Source of the DNA: a virus
Reading direction: 5' to 3' (one strand)
DNA: 64,000 bases
IMG/VR virus record: IMGVR_UViG_3300030101_003058
Location: 1 to 64,000 of that record
Shown one piece after another: positions 1 to 8,803 of this stretch; positions within the stretch are counted from its first letter, which is position 1; each line of letters opens with the position of its first letter. The notes under the pieces were generated by a model. The model did no database searches. It had not been told where the DNA came from and saw only the letters and a program-made list of their open reading frames with translations. The translations under genes were made by a program, and so were the position numbers.

Positions 1-525
1 CTGGCTTCGACTACGGGCAGGCTTTTAGATTTTGCCGCACTAGGCGATAAATTTGAGCTGGTATTTACACGGTCCGGGTCAGATATATCCCTAGATCTTT
101 ACGATGTGGTGGGTGATTTTGCGGCTGGAAATCCTCCATCTGTAACTGTCACAGCAACAGACTCATCCAAATCATCTAAGCCGATAGGGCTGGCTCAGTT
201 TTGGGCTGGGCAAACGAACGTATACAAAGTGGGAGTGGGCACAGGGGCAGATTCTGCACCAACGGCGCCTACCGGCCCAACTCTCACCGTCACTCAAACC
301 GAACTCACCCCCGGCGGCACAATCTCAGGCAGTTACAGCAATTACGCCACTGTACCCACAACCCTGACCGTCAGCGATGGCACCAACACCATCACGATTC
401 CGACGCCAACGATTTCCGACAACGGCGACGGCACTGGCACGTTTAGCGGAACGATGCCGGGCCTGCCAACATCCGGTACTGCCAATCTGGTGTTGTTCGG
501 TGATGTGACGGTGGAGCTAACCTGA
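1..525 (+). CDS. Tail-associated structural protein, C-terminal part (5' end outside window)
   Basis: The frame is open from the first base and no start with a ribosome binding site is seen, so the gene begins upstream; 174 codons are visible. The C-terminal half is Thr/Pro/Gly-rich with alternating beta-type residues, as in immunoglobulin-like domains of tail fibre or baseplate proteins. It stops one base before the start of the tail-fibre gene, so the two are probably co-translated. It is GC-richer than most of the window, like the first 500 bases of the next gene. A virion role is inferred from composition and neighbour; no specific family is recognised. Confidence 0.6.
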   Translation: MASTTGRLLDFAALGDKFELVFTRSGSDISLDLYDVVGDFAAGNPPSVTVTATDSSKSSKPIGLAQFWAGQTNVYKVGVGTGADSAPTAPTGPTLTVTQTELTPGGTISGSYSNYATVPTTLTVSDGTNTITIPTPTISDNGDGTGTFSGTMPGLPTSGTANLVLFGDVTVELT

Positions 526-526
526 T

Positions 527-2644
527 ATGGCTACTCAAACAATAGCGTATCAACCGGCAGCAGGTCGAGCGTACATTGACCTGACTTCATGGACCGGGGA
601 CATTGGCGCAACCACAACGCCTGTCGCAGGAGACCAGATCGAAGGCCCGGATACGCTGACGCTTAATGCGGATGGCACGGTGACTGGCGCCGATGGCACC
701 TATACGTTGCGGCACATTCAGGCGGCGAACGGGACGACTGAGGGGGTTAGCTACCAGATCGGTACGCCTGCTCAGGTTCCGCAAGGCACTGTAACCCTCG
801 GCACGCCAACCGTCGGCCAGACCACCATTGACCTGCCGTTCACCTACAACGACACGGATCAGACCGGGTTTGAATACCGTGTGGATGGTGGTCCGTGGTC
901 ATCTGTTGCCAGCCCCGTTGAATTGACCGGTCTGACTGAAGATACCCCGTACCTAATCGAGATTCGCGCCGTCAATGCAGAAGGCGGCGGCACGGTCGCC
1001 AGCACCACCATAACGACTGGTGCAGCGTCTACAATATCCAGTGCAACAGCGACAGTGACGTATGATGTACCAGCCGGAACTACTCTAGCAACTCTTGCAG
1101 AAGGTTTTGATGACTATGCCTTCCAAGAATCTGAACCCGGCGAAATCGTTGCGGGTTGGCAGCTTGTCACAACAGTTGGCTACTTCGACAGCAATGGTGA
1201 TTACTGGCTGTATCCGGATGAAGAACCCGGTGTCTCAGATATGTGGTTCATCGACCTAAATGGGGTTGCGTACTACAGACCACTCGACACTTCGGGGCTT
1301 GCTTCGGCGGTAGACACAACACCAGATCCATTCACAGTAACACCTCTGACAGATCAACCGCTAGATTCTTACGTTGAATTTTCACCAATAGAAGTTACTG
1401 GTGTAGATGCCGGTGAGAATATTCCGGTAACTGTCACAGGAACATCTGTAGAATACGCAGTAGATGCGGGTAGTGGCTACGGTGGGTACACAAGCACAAT
1501 CACGAATGTTCAATTAGGCTACTTTGTAAAACCAAGAATAAGAACAGCAACAGAAGGTTCTGCAGAAATCACGGGTAGCGTTGATATAGGTGGTGAGTCC
1601 TCAGGTCTTTCTGCAACAACAGTTGCTGCTGTTCCCCAAAGTGTTCCTGTGATTAATACGCCAACAACCACAAAGAATTCTGTCAGTGCTTCTTTCACAT
1701 ATTCGGGAAGTGATGCTACGGGCTTTGAGGCACGTATCGGTGCTGGTTCTTGGTCATCTGTGACAAGTCCTTTGACAATCTCAAGTTTGTCAGCGAGTTT
1801 CACTGGCACTCTTGAGATTAGGGCTGTAAATGCCACAGGTGCTGGTTCTTCTGATTCTGTGCAGTTTACTACAGACGCTCTTGAGCCTCCTGTTGGTGTT
1901 ATTTCTTTTGGTACTCCTTCTAAAACAAACTCTACAATAACTCAGCCATACACTTATTCTGCTTCTGATCAGACAGGGTTTGAGCAGAGTATTAACAATG
2001 GCAGTTGGGTTAGCTCAACGAGTCCTGTGAGTCTCTCTGGATTACCCGAGAAGACCTTTGTTAATATCTCAGTAAGACCTGTGAATGCTGATGGTGCTGG
2101 GCAGACATACACAACAAGTGTACAAACTAATGCTGCTCCAGATATAACACCACCAACAATCTCAATTGCTGATGTAAACACAAGGGATCTCACACCAACG
2201 ATCACAGGCTTTTGTGGAGATGCCACAAGCATCACTTTGGTTGTCACGGGGGTTGGTACATATAACCCCACAAACAACCAAGGAACCTTCTCTGTACAGC
2301 TTCCTGAGCTTACTGTTGGTACTTACGAGATGACCTTGGATGCTGAGGATTCGCTTGGTAATGCTTCTGAACAACAGACAGCAACCTTGACAATTCTTGA
2401 GCCTCTACCGCCCCGTGGGAATGCCTTTGGTCTTAGGGATATGGACCCAAGCATTGCTGCTGTAACTCTAATGAGCAACGATGATGGTGCTTGTGAGATG
2501 GATGAATTCGGAAGGTTCACAACAACCAATGCTTATTCTGTAGTTGATGTAGATATGGATGGGATTCAAAGGAAGGTGCTTGTGAAAGCAGATGGAAGAC
2601 CAATCAAACCTTTCTACAAAGTCAATTGGCAGATTTTGGATTGA
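527..2644 (+). CDS. Tail fibre-like protein with fibronectin type III repeats
   Basis: A 705-residue protein with at least three Fn3-like repeats. Each carries the signature TGFE...SW or PW...SP...L followed by an (E/V)IR(A/P)VNA strand, at about residues 90-165, 365-450 and 455-540. An Ig-like segment (about 545-625) and a short C-terminal domain ending near KVNWQILD follow. Such repeat arrays decorate phage tail fibres and baseplates and are thought to bind surface carbohydrate. The middle (about 165-365) is a different beta-rich region. The first third of the DNA is GC-rich and the rest AT-rich, suggesting domain-level recombination. Host-recognition is inferred; no chaperone or receptor domain was recognised. 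Confidence 0.75.
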   Translation: MATQTIAYQPAAGRAYIDLTSWTGDIGATTTPVAGDQIEGPDTLTLNADGTVTGADGTYTLRHIQAANGTTEGVSYQIGTPAQVPQGTVTLGTPTVGQTTIDLPFTYNDTDQTGFEYRVDGGPWSSVASPVELTGLTEDTPYLIEIRAVNAEGGGTVASTTITTGAASTISSATATVTYDVPAGTTLATLAEGFDDYAFQESEPGEIVAGWQLVTTVGYFDSNGDYWLYPDEEPGVSDMWFIDLNGVAYYRPLDTSGLASAVDTTPDPFTVTPLTDQPLDSYVEFSPIEVTGVDAGENIPVTVTGTSVEYAVDAGSGYGGYTSTITNVQLGYFVKPRIRTATEGSAEITGSVDIGGESSGLSATTVAAVPQSVPVINTPTTTKNSVSASFTYSGSDATGFEARIGAGSWSSVTSPLTISSLSASFTGTLEIRAVNATGAGSSDSVQFTTDALEPPVGVISFGTPSKTNSTITQPYTYSASDQTGFEQSINNGSWVSSTSPVSLSGLPEKTFVNISVRPVNADGAGQTYTTSVQTNAAPDITPPTISIADVNTRDLTPTITGFCGDATSITLVVTGVGTYNPTNNQGTFSVQLPELTVGTYEMTLDAEDSLGNASEQQTATLTILEPLPPRGNAFGLRDMDPSIAAVTLMSNDDGACEMDEFGRFTTTNAYSVVDVDMDGIQRKVLVKADGRPIKPFYKVNWQILD

Positions 2645-2842
2645 CAAAAGAATATGCTTGTGTATCTAAGGCACACACAGACAAATCTTTGATTTGGACG
2701 TGCTGAGGATGCGTAGAAACAGCACTGAGAACCGAAGGTTCGATGTGTGTCTTGAGCGAAGCGAAAGCACACCTTAGGACTGTTGTGTTATGCAACAGAT
2801 AATTATAAGAACACCTCTTGTCGTGAGACATACCGAAATAAA
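2645..2842 (+). other. Non-coding 3' region with several hairpins
   Basis: No convincing gene lies here. Three clean stem-loops are visible: GAACC-GAA-GGTTC at 2729-2741, GTGTG...CACAC at 2745-2772, and CTGTTG...CAACAG at 2780-2798. They are followed at once by an intrinsic terminator. It could be the 3' UTR of the tail-fibre transcript or a separate small RNA. I see no clear promoter inside it. Confidence 0.4.
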
Positions 2843-2880
2843 ACCCCAGTTTCCTTGTGCCGGATTCTGGGGTATTTTTG
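2843..2880. terminator. Bidirectional intrinsic terminator
   Basis: Perfect inverted repeat ACCCCAG (2843-2849) and CTGGGGT (2867-2873), flanked by ATTTTT on the right and, on the other strand, TTTTATTTC on the left. It lies between the converging tail-fibre gene and the - strand replication block, so it can serve both. Confidence 0.8.
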
Positions 2881-2883
2881 TGC

Positions 2884-3297
2884 TCAAATTTCAGTAAACG
2901 TATATTCAATCCTTGGATTGTGCTTGTCTACTTCGGTTTCTTCAAATGTCTCAACCTTAATGAAGCTATCGTTGTCATCTTCAAGAACTCCGAGGTTCAC
3001 CAGCGCATCATAAAGAAACTTTGTGTTAGCACCAATAAAATTGTGTTTGTCACTCCTACGATTGCTTTGCTTGTACAACTTAGCAGTAACAGTCACAGGC
3101 TTATCAAAGGTAATCTCTCGTTGGCCCGAGTCAATCAGAAGCTGCTCTACGATTTCCATGAACATTACCTTAGCCTTATTCATCTCTTGATAATGAGCAT
3201 TGCGAGTATAGTTCAAGTTGATTCGGAATACTTTAGGTGCTTTGGTTTTTCTAGGGATTTCTATGGTTAGTGGTGTGGAGATTTTTAGTTGTTTCAT
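2884..3297 (-). CDS. RusA-like Holliday junction resolvase
   Basis: A 137-residue protein. Residues about 80-110 read RRSDKHNFIGANTKFLYDAL then a short loop and EDDNDSFI. This resembles the RusA pattern in which an Asp-containing segment precedes the D-x-L helix and a DD-x3-(I/V) catalytic turn. RusA-type enzymes cleave four-way junctions made by recombination and replication, clearing DNA before packaging. It starts 4 bases inside the upstream exonuclease gene (ATGA-type overlap) and is last in the - strand replication operon, just before the shared terminator. Confidence 0.65.
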   Translation of the reverse strand: MKQLKISTPLTIEIPRKTKAPKVFRINLNYTRNAHYQEMNKAKVMFMEIVEQLLIDSGQREITFDKPVTVTAKLYKQSNRRSDKHNFIGANTKFLYDALVNLGVLEDDNDSFIKVETFEETEVDKHNPRIEYTFTEI

Positions 3298-4325
3298 TTA
3301 GGTTCCTTATAAGTATCAATGAACCTACCAATGAACTCTGCTTTATCGTTCTTGTCTCTCAGCATCCACAGCAACCTCAAGTTCTCCCTCATGACATCCT
3401 TCCAAGTTACCTCTGCGGCTTTCTCTGAGACTGCACAAGTGTATTTAAAGGAATCTCCATAGGTTTCCCTGTACTTCTCACAAACAACGTGTATAACGCT
3501 CTCTAGAGATTCTATAGGTGCTCCAGAGAATTCCTCTAGAATCTCGTATGCTGTTACGGCACCAACACGCTTACATCCTTCGATGTTGTCCACCTGCTTA
3601 TCGCCAGCAAGCAATTGCCACGCTAGAAATAAGTGACCATACCCGACGATCTTCTTACCGGAACGCTCAAGGACACCAACGATGTTCTTTGGTGAGTACA
3701 CAGGTTCTTCCATTTGATCCACCAGAAGTACCCATGTGCCTGAGCATTGGCAACTGTCCTTGTCACGGCTAATACATACGGCAGACTGACCTTTGCGTTC
3801 CGCCATTAGAACGACATAATCATCAACCTCAACCGATGCAACAGCTTTGGTAATTTCTGGATATGTCAAAGCATATTTGCGGACAGCTTCTAGGTGATGA
3901 GGCTTTCGCATATCTGAACGGTTTTTCTTGTAACCGTGGATTGTCGCAATCTTCGAGCGGAATGTCTTACCACCAGACTTGGGAGACACATAACCTTTCC
4001 ATTGAGAAACACCAGCAGTCTTGAGCCAACGCTTTAGTTCGCTGTCGAATACTTTATAGCAATCTTCAGCATCTTTGATCTCGTGTTCGACTTCTCTTGT
4101 GACTTTCTCTAGGTCATCATCCGACAAACCGAAGAGTGCATCTCCGAAATCACGAGAATCTTCCAACCAAGTCTTATGCGCTTTAGCACTATCAAAGCGT
4201 CCTACCTCTGTATCCCCAAGCATCACCTTATACCACACTTGTTCACCAGCAGAAGCAGCAGCAAACAATAGCGCATCTAAGTCAAGGTAGCCTATTGTGG
4301 GTTTCTTTGGATTTTCTTCTGTCAT
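3294..4325 (-). CDS. 5'-3' exonuclease (T7 gp6 / FEN-like)
   Basis: A 343-residue protein. The N-terminus IGYLDLDALLFAAA holds the first metal-binding Asp of the FEN/PIN nuclease fold. Residues about 140-155 (IHGYKKNRSDMRKPHH) match the substrate-binding helix of T7-type exonucleases, and later acidic segments (VEVDDYVV, ISRDKDSCQ, LAGDKQVDNIEG) supply the remaining ligands and the helix-hairpin region. The enzyme removes RNA primers and resects ends. The ATG at 4325 is preferred because AGAGGAAC precedes it; an upstream TTG at 4346 lacks that context. A terminator separates it from the preceding gene. Confidence 0.8.
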   Translation of the reverse strand: MTEENPKKPTIGYLDLDALLFAAASAGEQVWYKVMLGDTEVGRFDSAKAHKTWLEDSRDFGDALFGLSDDDLEKVTREVEHEIKDAEDCYKVFDSELKRWLKTAGVSQWKGYVSPKSGGKTFRSKIATIHGYKKNRSDMRKPHHLEAVRKYALTYPEITKAVASVEVDDYVVLMAERKGQSAVCISRDKDSCQCSGTWVLLVDQMEEPVYSPKNIVGVLERSGKKIVGYGHLFLAWQLLAGDKQVDNIEGCKRVGAVTAYEILEEFSGAPIESLESVIHVVCEKYRETYGDSFKYTCAVSEKAAEVTWKDVMRENLRLLWMLRDKNDKAEFIGRFIDTYKEPK

Positions 4326-4345
4326 ACTTTTGTTCCTCTGAAACA

Positions 4346-4369
4346 AAAAAGGAGGACCGTAGCCCTCCT
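4346..4369 (-). terminator. Intrinsic terminator, - strand
   Basis: On the - strand AGGAGG, an 8-base loop, CCTCCT, then TTTTTT. It lies immediately before the exonuclease gene and after the 84-residue gene, so it may attenuate rather than end the operon. Confidence 0.65.
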
Positions 4370-4376
4370 GTGAATA

Positions 4377-4631
4377 TCAGTACGTATTCTCTCGAAGTTC
4401 TCCTGAACCCGTGTACTTGGACGTATAACCGTTATGTTTGGCAATTCTCTTCATGGCGGTACGCACGATGGCTTCCATATTCAGCTTGGGTTCATGATCT
4501 TCTCGCGAAGAATTTACGGCTGTCACAAAATCAATAATGGATTTCCTCACGTATTTCACATCTGAAAAATTGTAGGTGGGAATGACACCTTCGGTTTCCG
4601 AAATTCGCCTTGCTGGTTTTGTCACAAACAT
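4377..4631 (-). CDS. Hypothetical protein
   Basis: An 84-residue basic protein beginning MFVTKPARRISETEG. The start is set by AGAAGGAG 10 bases upstream, and it overlaps the end of the homing endonuclease gene by 10 bases. A longer frame upstream is a shadow within that gene. It sits in the replication operon, but no family is recognised. Confidence 0.6.
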   Translation of the reverse strand: MFVTKPARRISETEGVIPTYNFSDVKYVRKSIIDFVTAVNSSREDHEPKLNMEAIVRTAMKRIAKHNGYTSKYTGSGELRENTY

Positions 4632-5629
4632 ATTTCTTGTACTCCTTCTGTTGTCGCTACGAATTCGTCTAGCATTTGCATTAGTCTTGGGAGTTCTTTC
4701 GGCCAATAACATTCTGTGTAGCCTCCGAAATCCCCCGCTCCCCAGAAATGATCTAAGGTTTTGTCGTTGTGTATTCTACTCTCTGCTTCACAAGCTGGTC
4801 GGGATGGTGATTCAATCCAACGGAGAATTTGAATATCTGCCGTAGGTAACTGCAATCCCAAATGACGGACTCTTTTGCGGGGATCACATGATATTCCTAG
4901 TTTGAGAAAATCCCACTCTGCCAACTCACTCTGGATTCTCATCAGATACAAGACTGTTTCTTCTGTGTTTCTATAATACTCAAGTTCACGAACGCACCGT
5001 AGACACTTCATACCTCGCAGGTGATTGTTCGGGAGTTGCCAAAAGTCTCCGTGGATGTCACATGTTATGCATACCTTGTTTCCAGTTTTGTTGTATTCTG
5101 TTTTCCCGTAAGAATAAAGATTCTGGTGAACAACATTGGCTTTTGCTATAAATTGCTCAGTTGTGATATTAACTGCACCGTTGTTCTTATTGGCTAGATA
5201 GTCACAAAACCCACATCCAACTCCTTTTAAGTGGCCTGCAAGCCTCACTTGAAATTCACCGTGATCAGGACATTTGACGATTATCTTTGAGTCTCTGTTG
5301 TTGTACTCTACTTTAGAGTAGTCGTATCTATCCCCATGAACTTCAGTTGCCTTTTCCATAAATTCACTAAAAGATAGTCGCCTTCGGTTTGCCCTTTGGT
5401 CAACGCAGCAGCCCATGCAACCAAACCCATGAAGGTGATTAGAAGGCGTTTGCCAGAAAGATCCGTGTATTGGGCAAACTATTTCAACCTTCTCTTTGCT
5501 AGACTTATATTCACATTTACTATAATCGTAGAAGTTCCCGTGCTTGCTTTCCGCTTTTATCAGGAACCCTTCTTGGTTTGTAATTCTCTTTCCCATTAGA
5601 ATAAGAGGGGCCGAAGCCCCTCGCCTCAT
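4622..5629 (-). CDS. Putative homing endonuclease with three zinc-finger-like repeats and a GIY-YIG-like C-terminus
   Basis: A 335-residue protein (324 if it starts at the ATG at 5596). Three tandem repeats of about 65 residues share F-x-x-KA...HG..Y.Y....Y, a CP-x-HG-x-F step, HL-x-G, and a final C-x-x-C (about residues 15-75, 88-148, 155-215). The C-terminal part (YLMRI..., FLKLGIS, DPRKR) resembles the GIY-YIG/T5orf172 nuclease core. Such proteins are selfish DNA-cutting genes in phages. It sits between ssb and a small gene and follows a strong terminator, which supports late insertion. The ATG at 5629 abuts the ssb stop but has no Shine-Dalgarno site. Confidence 0.65.
   Translation of the reverse strand: MRRGASAPLILMGKRITNQEGFLIKAESKHGNFYDYSKCEYKSSKEKVEIVCPIHGSFWQTPSNHLHGFGCMGCCVDQRANRRRLSFSEFMEKATEVHGDRYDYSKVEYNNRDSKIIVKCPDHGEFQVRLAGHLKGVGCGFCDYLANKNNGAVNITTEQFIAKANVVHQNLYSYGKTEYNKTGNKVCITCDIHGDFWQLPNNHLRGMKCLRCVRELEYYRNTEETVLYLMRIQSELAEWDFLKLGISCDPRKRVRHLGLQLPTADIQILRWIESPSRPACEAESRIHNDKTLDHFWGAGDFGGYTECYWPKELPRLMQMLDEFVATTEGVQEICL
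5596..5622 (-). terminator. Intrinsic terminator after ssb, - strand
   Basis: On the - strand GAGGGGC-TTCG-GCCCCTC, a UUCG-loop hairpin with 7 GC-rich pairs, then TTATTCT. It follows the ssb stop directly and overlaps the first codons of the longer reading of the homing endonuclease gene. Confidence 0.65.
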
Positions 5630-6298
5630 TTAGTAGATATCGCCGTCATCGTCGTCGTCAGAATTGTCTGGCTCAAACGGGGTATCGTCATCCTCGTCGT
5701 CTCCAAAGTCAGGCTCTGTTCCAGAATCTTTGAAGGAACTGGAGTCTACCTCACCGAGTTCGCTAAGATCGTCGTCAGATCCATAAGAAACCAAGTCATC
5801 AATTCGGAGGGCTGAGAGCTTGGCGCTTACGGTCCCCCACTTCTTATTTTCGTACTCTTTGAACAATGCAGTTACTTTACTTTGGTTCCCGATTAGAGTT
5901 TCTGTATCTTCAACCAAGACAGTTTTTCCATCCTTAACTTCTGGAAACAGAACTTTGGGTTTAGGCATCAGCTTGGTTTTACCGTCCTTGTAATCCGAGT
6001 ACGCATTGTTGGTCTTCAGATTGATAATGCAGATTTCACCATCTTCGTTTGTCTCGACACCTTCTGGTACATCAACCTTGTACTTCTTCTTAAACTCCTC
6101 TGGTGTCAGGGGATCAACCTTTTGCTTCTTAAAACGCTTTGCAAATTCCTTGTATTGCTTGGGATCAACAACTACAGTGACTTTGTACTCAAAATCTAGG
6201 GGATCTTTCGAACCCTCTTTCTGAAATTTAGTGGTTGGTGATTGGACGCAGCAGTAGAATCCGATACCACTGACAACATTACTTTGCTTCTTAGCCAT
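5630..6298 (-). CDS. Single-stranded DNA-binding protein (T7 gp2.5-like)
   Basis: A 222-residue protein. The N-terminal two thirds are a mixed beta protein typical of OB-fold phage SSBs. The last 45 residues are almost all acidic and end DDDDDGDIY, the acidic tail with terminal aromatic residue that gp2.5-type proteins use to contact polymerase and helicase. It coats ssDNA and coordinates the replisome. It lies just downstream of the polymerase gene; a 147-base leader with an imperfect inverted repeat (about 6389-6428) separates them. Confidence 0.8.
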   Translation of the reverse strand: MAKKQSNVVSGIGFYCCVQSPTTKFQKEGSKDPLDFEYKVTVVVDPKQYKEFAKRFKKQKVDPLTPEEFKKKYKVDVPEGVETNEDGEICIINLKTNNAYSDYKDGKTKLMPKPKVLFPEVKDGKTVLVEDTETLIGNQSKVTALFKEYENKKWGTVSAKLSALRIDDLVSYGSDDDLSELGEVDSSSFKDSGTEPDFGDDEDDDTPFEPDNSDDDDDGDIY

Positions 6299-6445
6299 AT
6301 TTACATTACCTCTTGATCAAGTTTTAATTACTTCGATTTCTTCTGTGAGAACACACTACTTATCTTGTGAGCCCTCTTAGAAGTCTTTTGTGGCTATGCC
6401 CCATACTTTTACATTCTAAGGCATAGTCCCTGTTTCGTCAATGGG

Positions 6446-8755
6446 TCAGTGACAGTCTTTCCATGAAAATCCTATCTGATAGTCTCCATCGAAAGGAATA
6501 CGCATACCGTAGTGCTCTGCTGCTTTAACAATAGCTTCTGACATAAGTTCTCCAGCCTTACTGTACCCTGCCAAATACCCACCATCTACATGTGAAATAT
6601 CAGCAATACGTTTACCTTTGACAGAAAACTCCTTGGCTTCATCCTCGGTTTCAAACACATGCGCTTCTACAAGAGATTCACACACCTGCAACTGATATTC
6701 GTCGTGGTAGTGGATCATCTCGGCAGCCTTTCCTTCAATACTAGCATCTTTAAATGGATTGAACAACAGATTCTCTTGTTCTAACCAACGATCTAACATA
6801 ACAGCAGCTTGCTTCATAATGATAACACCACAGGATTGAAACAGAAGGTTTACAAGGCTGTGTTTTGAACGGGCCATGAGTTTCCTTCCGTCAATCCCTA
6901 CGATAAACTTACGCCCTCCTTTCTTTTCCCAGAACTTCTCTACCTTTTCCTTGAGTTGCTTAAGCGGTAAAGCAGCAGACCAGAAATCCTCAAACACTTT
7001 CTTGGCTTTTCCTATGGGCCAATCCATTGACTTTGCAACTTTTGGTGGTTGTGCCCCATAAGAAATTGAGTAGCGAAGAGTTTTTGCTACGTCCCGTGCG
7101 ATCCCCATCTTCTTTGCTGTGACACTATGGATGTCGTTGGGTTTCTCGCCAAGCAATGCCTCAGCATACTCCTGCCCTCCCTCGTAAGGCATAGTGTAGT
7201 GTGCTTCTACCCTAGCTTCAAGTCCAGCAGCATCACAGCCAATCTGATAGAAGCGCTCAGGTACACAGAACATTTCTCGCATAGGTGCTCCATAGACACT
7301 CGTAGGCCGTGGAATATTCGCCACAGTCTTGTGTTGCATCCTTGAAGTGGCAGCACCACAAGTGATTGCAGGGGTCTGTATGCGCCCGTCAATTTCAATC
7401 CTCGGTTGTGCCAAGAACCCTGTTCCTTTGGGACTCAGAATACTGTTCCTACGATGCCTGTAGGTTAACCAAAGAACAACGTCTTTGACAAAACTTACAC
7501 GTTCACCTAGCTTCTCAAGGCTCGGACAAATATCTTTATCCTGATTCACCGTATACTTTGGTGAACTCAAGACTCTCACAGGTCTGTCTCGATCTGCTGT
7601 CATCAACTTCTTATATAGCTCTTTGACATTCCTGCACTGCTGTTGCTCAAGCCTGAACTTTCTGAACGAACTCTCTTTTGTCTCCATACAATAACGATAG
7701 ACAGACTCTTTATACTTTTCGTAAGGGATCTTCTGCTTCTTCGCATTAACCGTAAGATCGTTCTCTGACCAAACCGTAGGCTTCCACCCGAGATCCACGA
7801 GATGTTGCTTAAGATCACTTTGGTTTGCTAGGGTCATCGGCTCTGTATCTTCCAGAGGCTCTTGCGGCAATGGAAGCTCTAAAGTTCTCCCTTTGTACTC
7901 CATGTACCAAGTGTCCCCTTTCTTACCTAAAATACCACCAAGGCGCTCTGCAAACTTCTCTGTATTAGCAGAAGGCTCCCCGTTTTTCTTAAACTGTAGC
8001 TTAGGAGGAACAAACTTCTTCGCTGCTGTCTTGCTAATTTTCTTCTCTGGCAACAAAGGCTCTACACGCTTCTCAATTACCTCCATTTTCTCGTTAAGAT
8101 CATCAAGAGCTTCTTGAGCTTTCTGTTTGTTAAAGCCAAATCCAAAGTGTTCCTGTCTAAAAATAACCTCAGCAATTGCTTGCTCCATACAGATTGCTTT
8201 AGACCAATCCCACTTACCTTGTTCTTCCAGCAAAGCGTTATACACAGCTAAAGTCACTTCTACGTCTTGCTGGCAATATTCCAACATATCCTCGGAGAAC
8301 TCATCCCAAGCATCTTGTTCTTGTCCGTAACTCCCTTTGAGAATCCCTAGTTTCTTACCCCACTCCTTCAAGGAATGCCCTTGTGGACGATCAGGCCAGA
8401 GTGTTCTTGAGATTACAGCCGTGTCTGTGATCCTACAAGGTCTTCCGTCAAGGTAGTCTGTCTCCTCTGGCTTAGACTTTAGCTTGTAATTAACTCCAAA
8501 GTACAACATAAGCACAGGCAGATCATAACCAATGCCGTTGTGGAAAATAACCTCAGTTGCTTCTGAAAATAGTTGCTTTACTTTTTCTTCCGTTAGCGAA
8601 TTTTGATATAGCTTGAACACTTTCCCGCTATCAATATCTTTTGCTACGAGGCAGTGAACCTTGAAACTATCTTTGAGTTTGAACGGATACTTTGAATAGT
8701 CTAGGCTTGTGTGATCGAGCAAACCTGTTGCTTCAATATCTGCTACTAGTCGCAT
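6446..8755 (-). CDS. Family A DNA polymerase with 3'-5' exonuclease (T7-like)
   Basis: A 769-residue protein. Exonuclease motifs: DIEATG at residues 5-10, FHNGIGYDLPVL near 75, and YCQQDVEVT near 165. Polymerase motif A is GCDAAGLEARVEA (about 507), motif B KTLRYSISYGAQP (about 558) and motif C YHDEYQL (about 683). The length fits T7 gp5-type replicative polymerases, which add a host thioredoxin; the insert between polymerase motifs was not examined for that loop. It copies the phage genome with the primase-helicase just upstream and SSB just downstream. Confidence 0.93.
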   Translation of the reverse strand: MRLVADIEATGLLDHTSLDYSKYPFKLKDSFKVHCLVAKDIDSGKVFKLYQNSLTEEKVKQLFSEATEVIFHNGIGYDLPVLMLYFGVNYKLKSKPEETDYLDGRPCRITDTAVISRTLWPDRPQGHSLKEWGKKLGILKGSYGQEQDAWDEFSEDMLEYCQQDVEVTLAVYNALLEEQGKWDWSKAICMEQAIAEVIFRQEHFGFGFNKQKAQEALDDLNEKMEVIEKRVEPLLPEKKISKTAAKKFVPPKLQFKKNGEPSANTEKFAERLGGILGKKGDTWYMEYKGRTLELPLPQEPLEDTEPMTLANQSDLKQHLVDLGWKPTVWSENDLTVNAKKQKIPYEKYKESVYRYCMETKESSFRKFRLEQQQCRNVKELYKKLMTADRDRPVRVLSSPKYTVNQDKDICPSLEKLGERVSFVKDVVLWLTYRHRRNSILSPKGTGFLAQPRIEIDGRIQTPAITCGAATSRMQHKTVANIPRPTSVYGAPMREMFCVPERFYQIGCDAAGLEARVEAHYTMPYEGGQEYAEALLGEKPNDIHSVTAKKMGIARDVAKTLRYSISYGAQPPKVAKSMDWPIGKAKKVFEDFWSAALPLKQLKEKVEKFWEKKGGRKFIVGIDGRKLMARSKHSLVNLLFQSCGVIIMKQAAVMLDRWLEQENLLFNPFKDASIEGKAAEMIHYHDEYQLQVCESLVEAHVFETEDEAKEFSVKGKRIADISHVDGGYLAGYSKAGELMSEAIVKAAEHYGMRIPFDGDYQIGFSWKDCH

Positions 8756-8803
8756 AAGTTCTCCCCGGCTGTCATCGGACGAATTGGCCGTTTGCAGTGT
8801 GTT

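Noticed and set aside
6389-6428. Inverted repeat GGCTATGCC...GGCATAGTCC between polymerase and ssb genes
   Set aside because: No T-run on the transcribed strand, so not called a terminator; it may be an RNA structure in the ssb leader.
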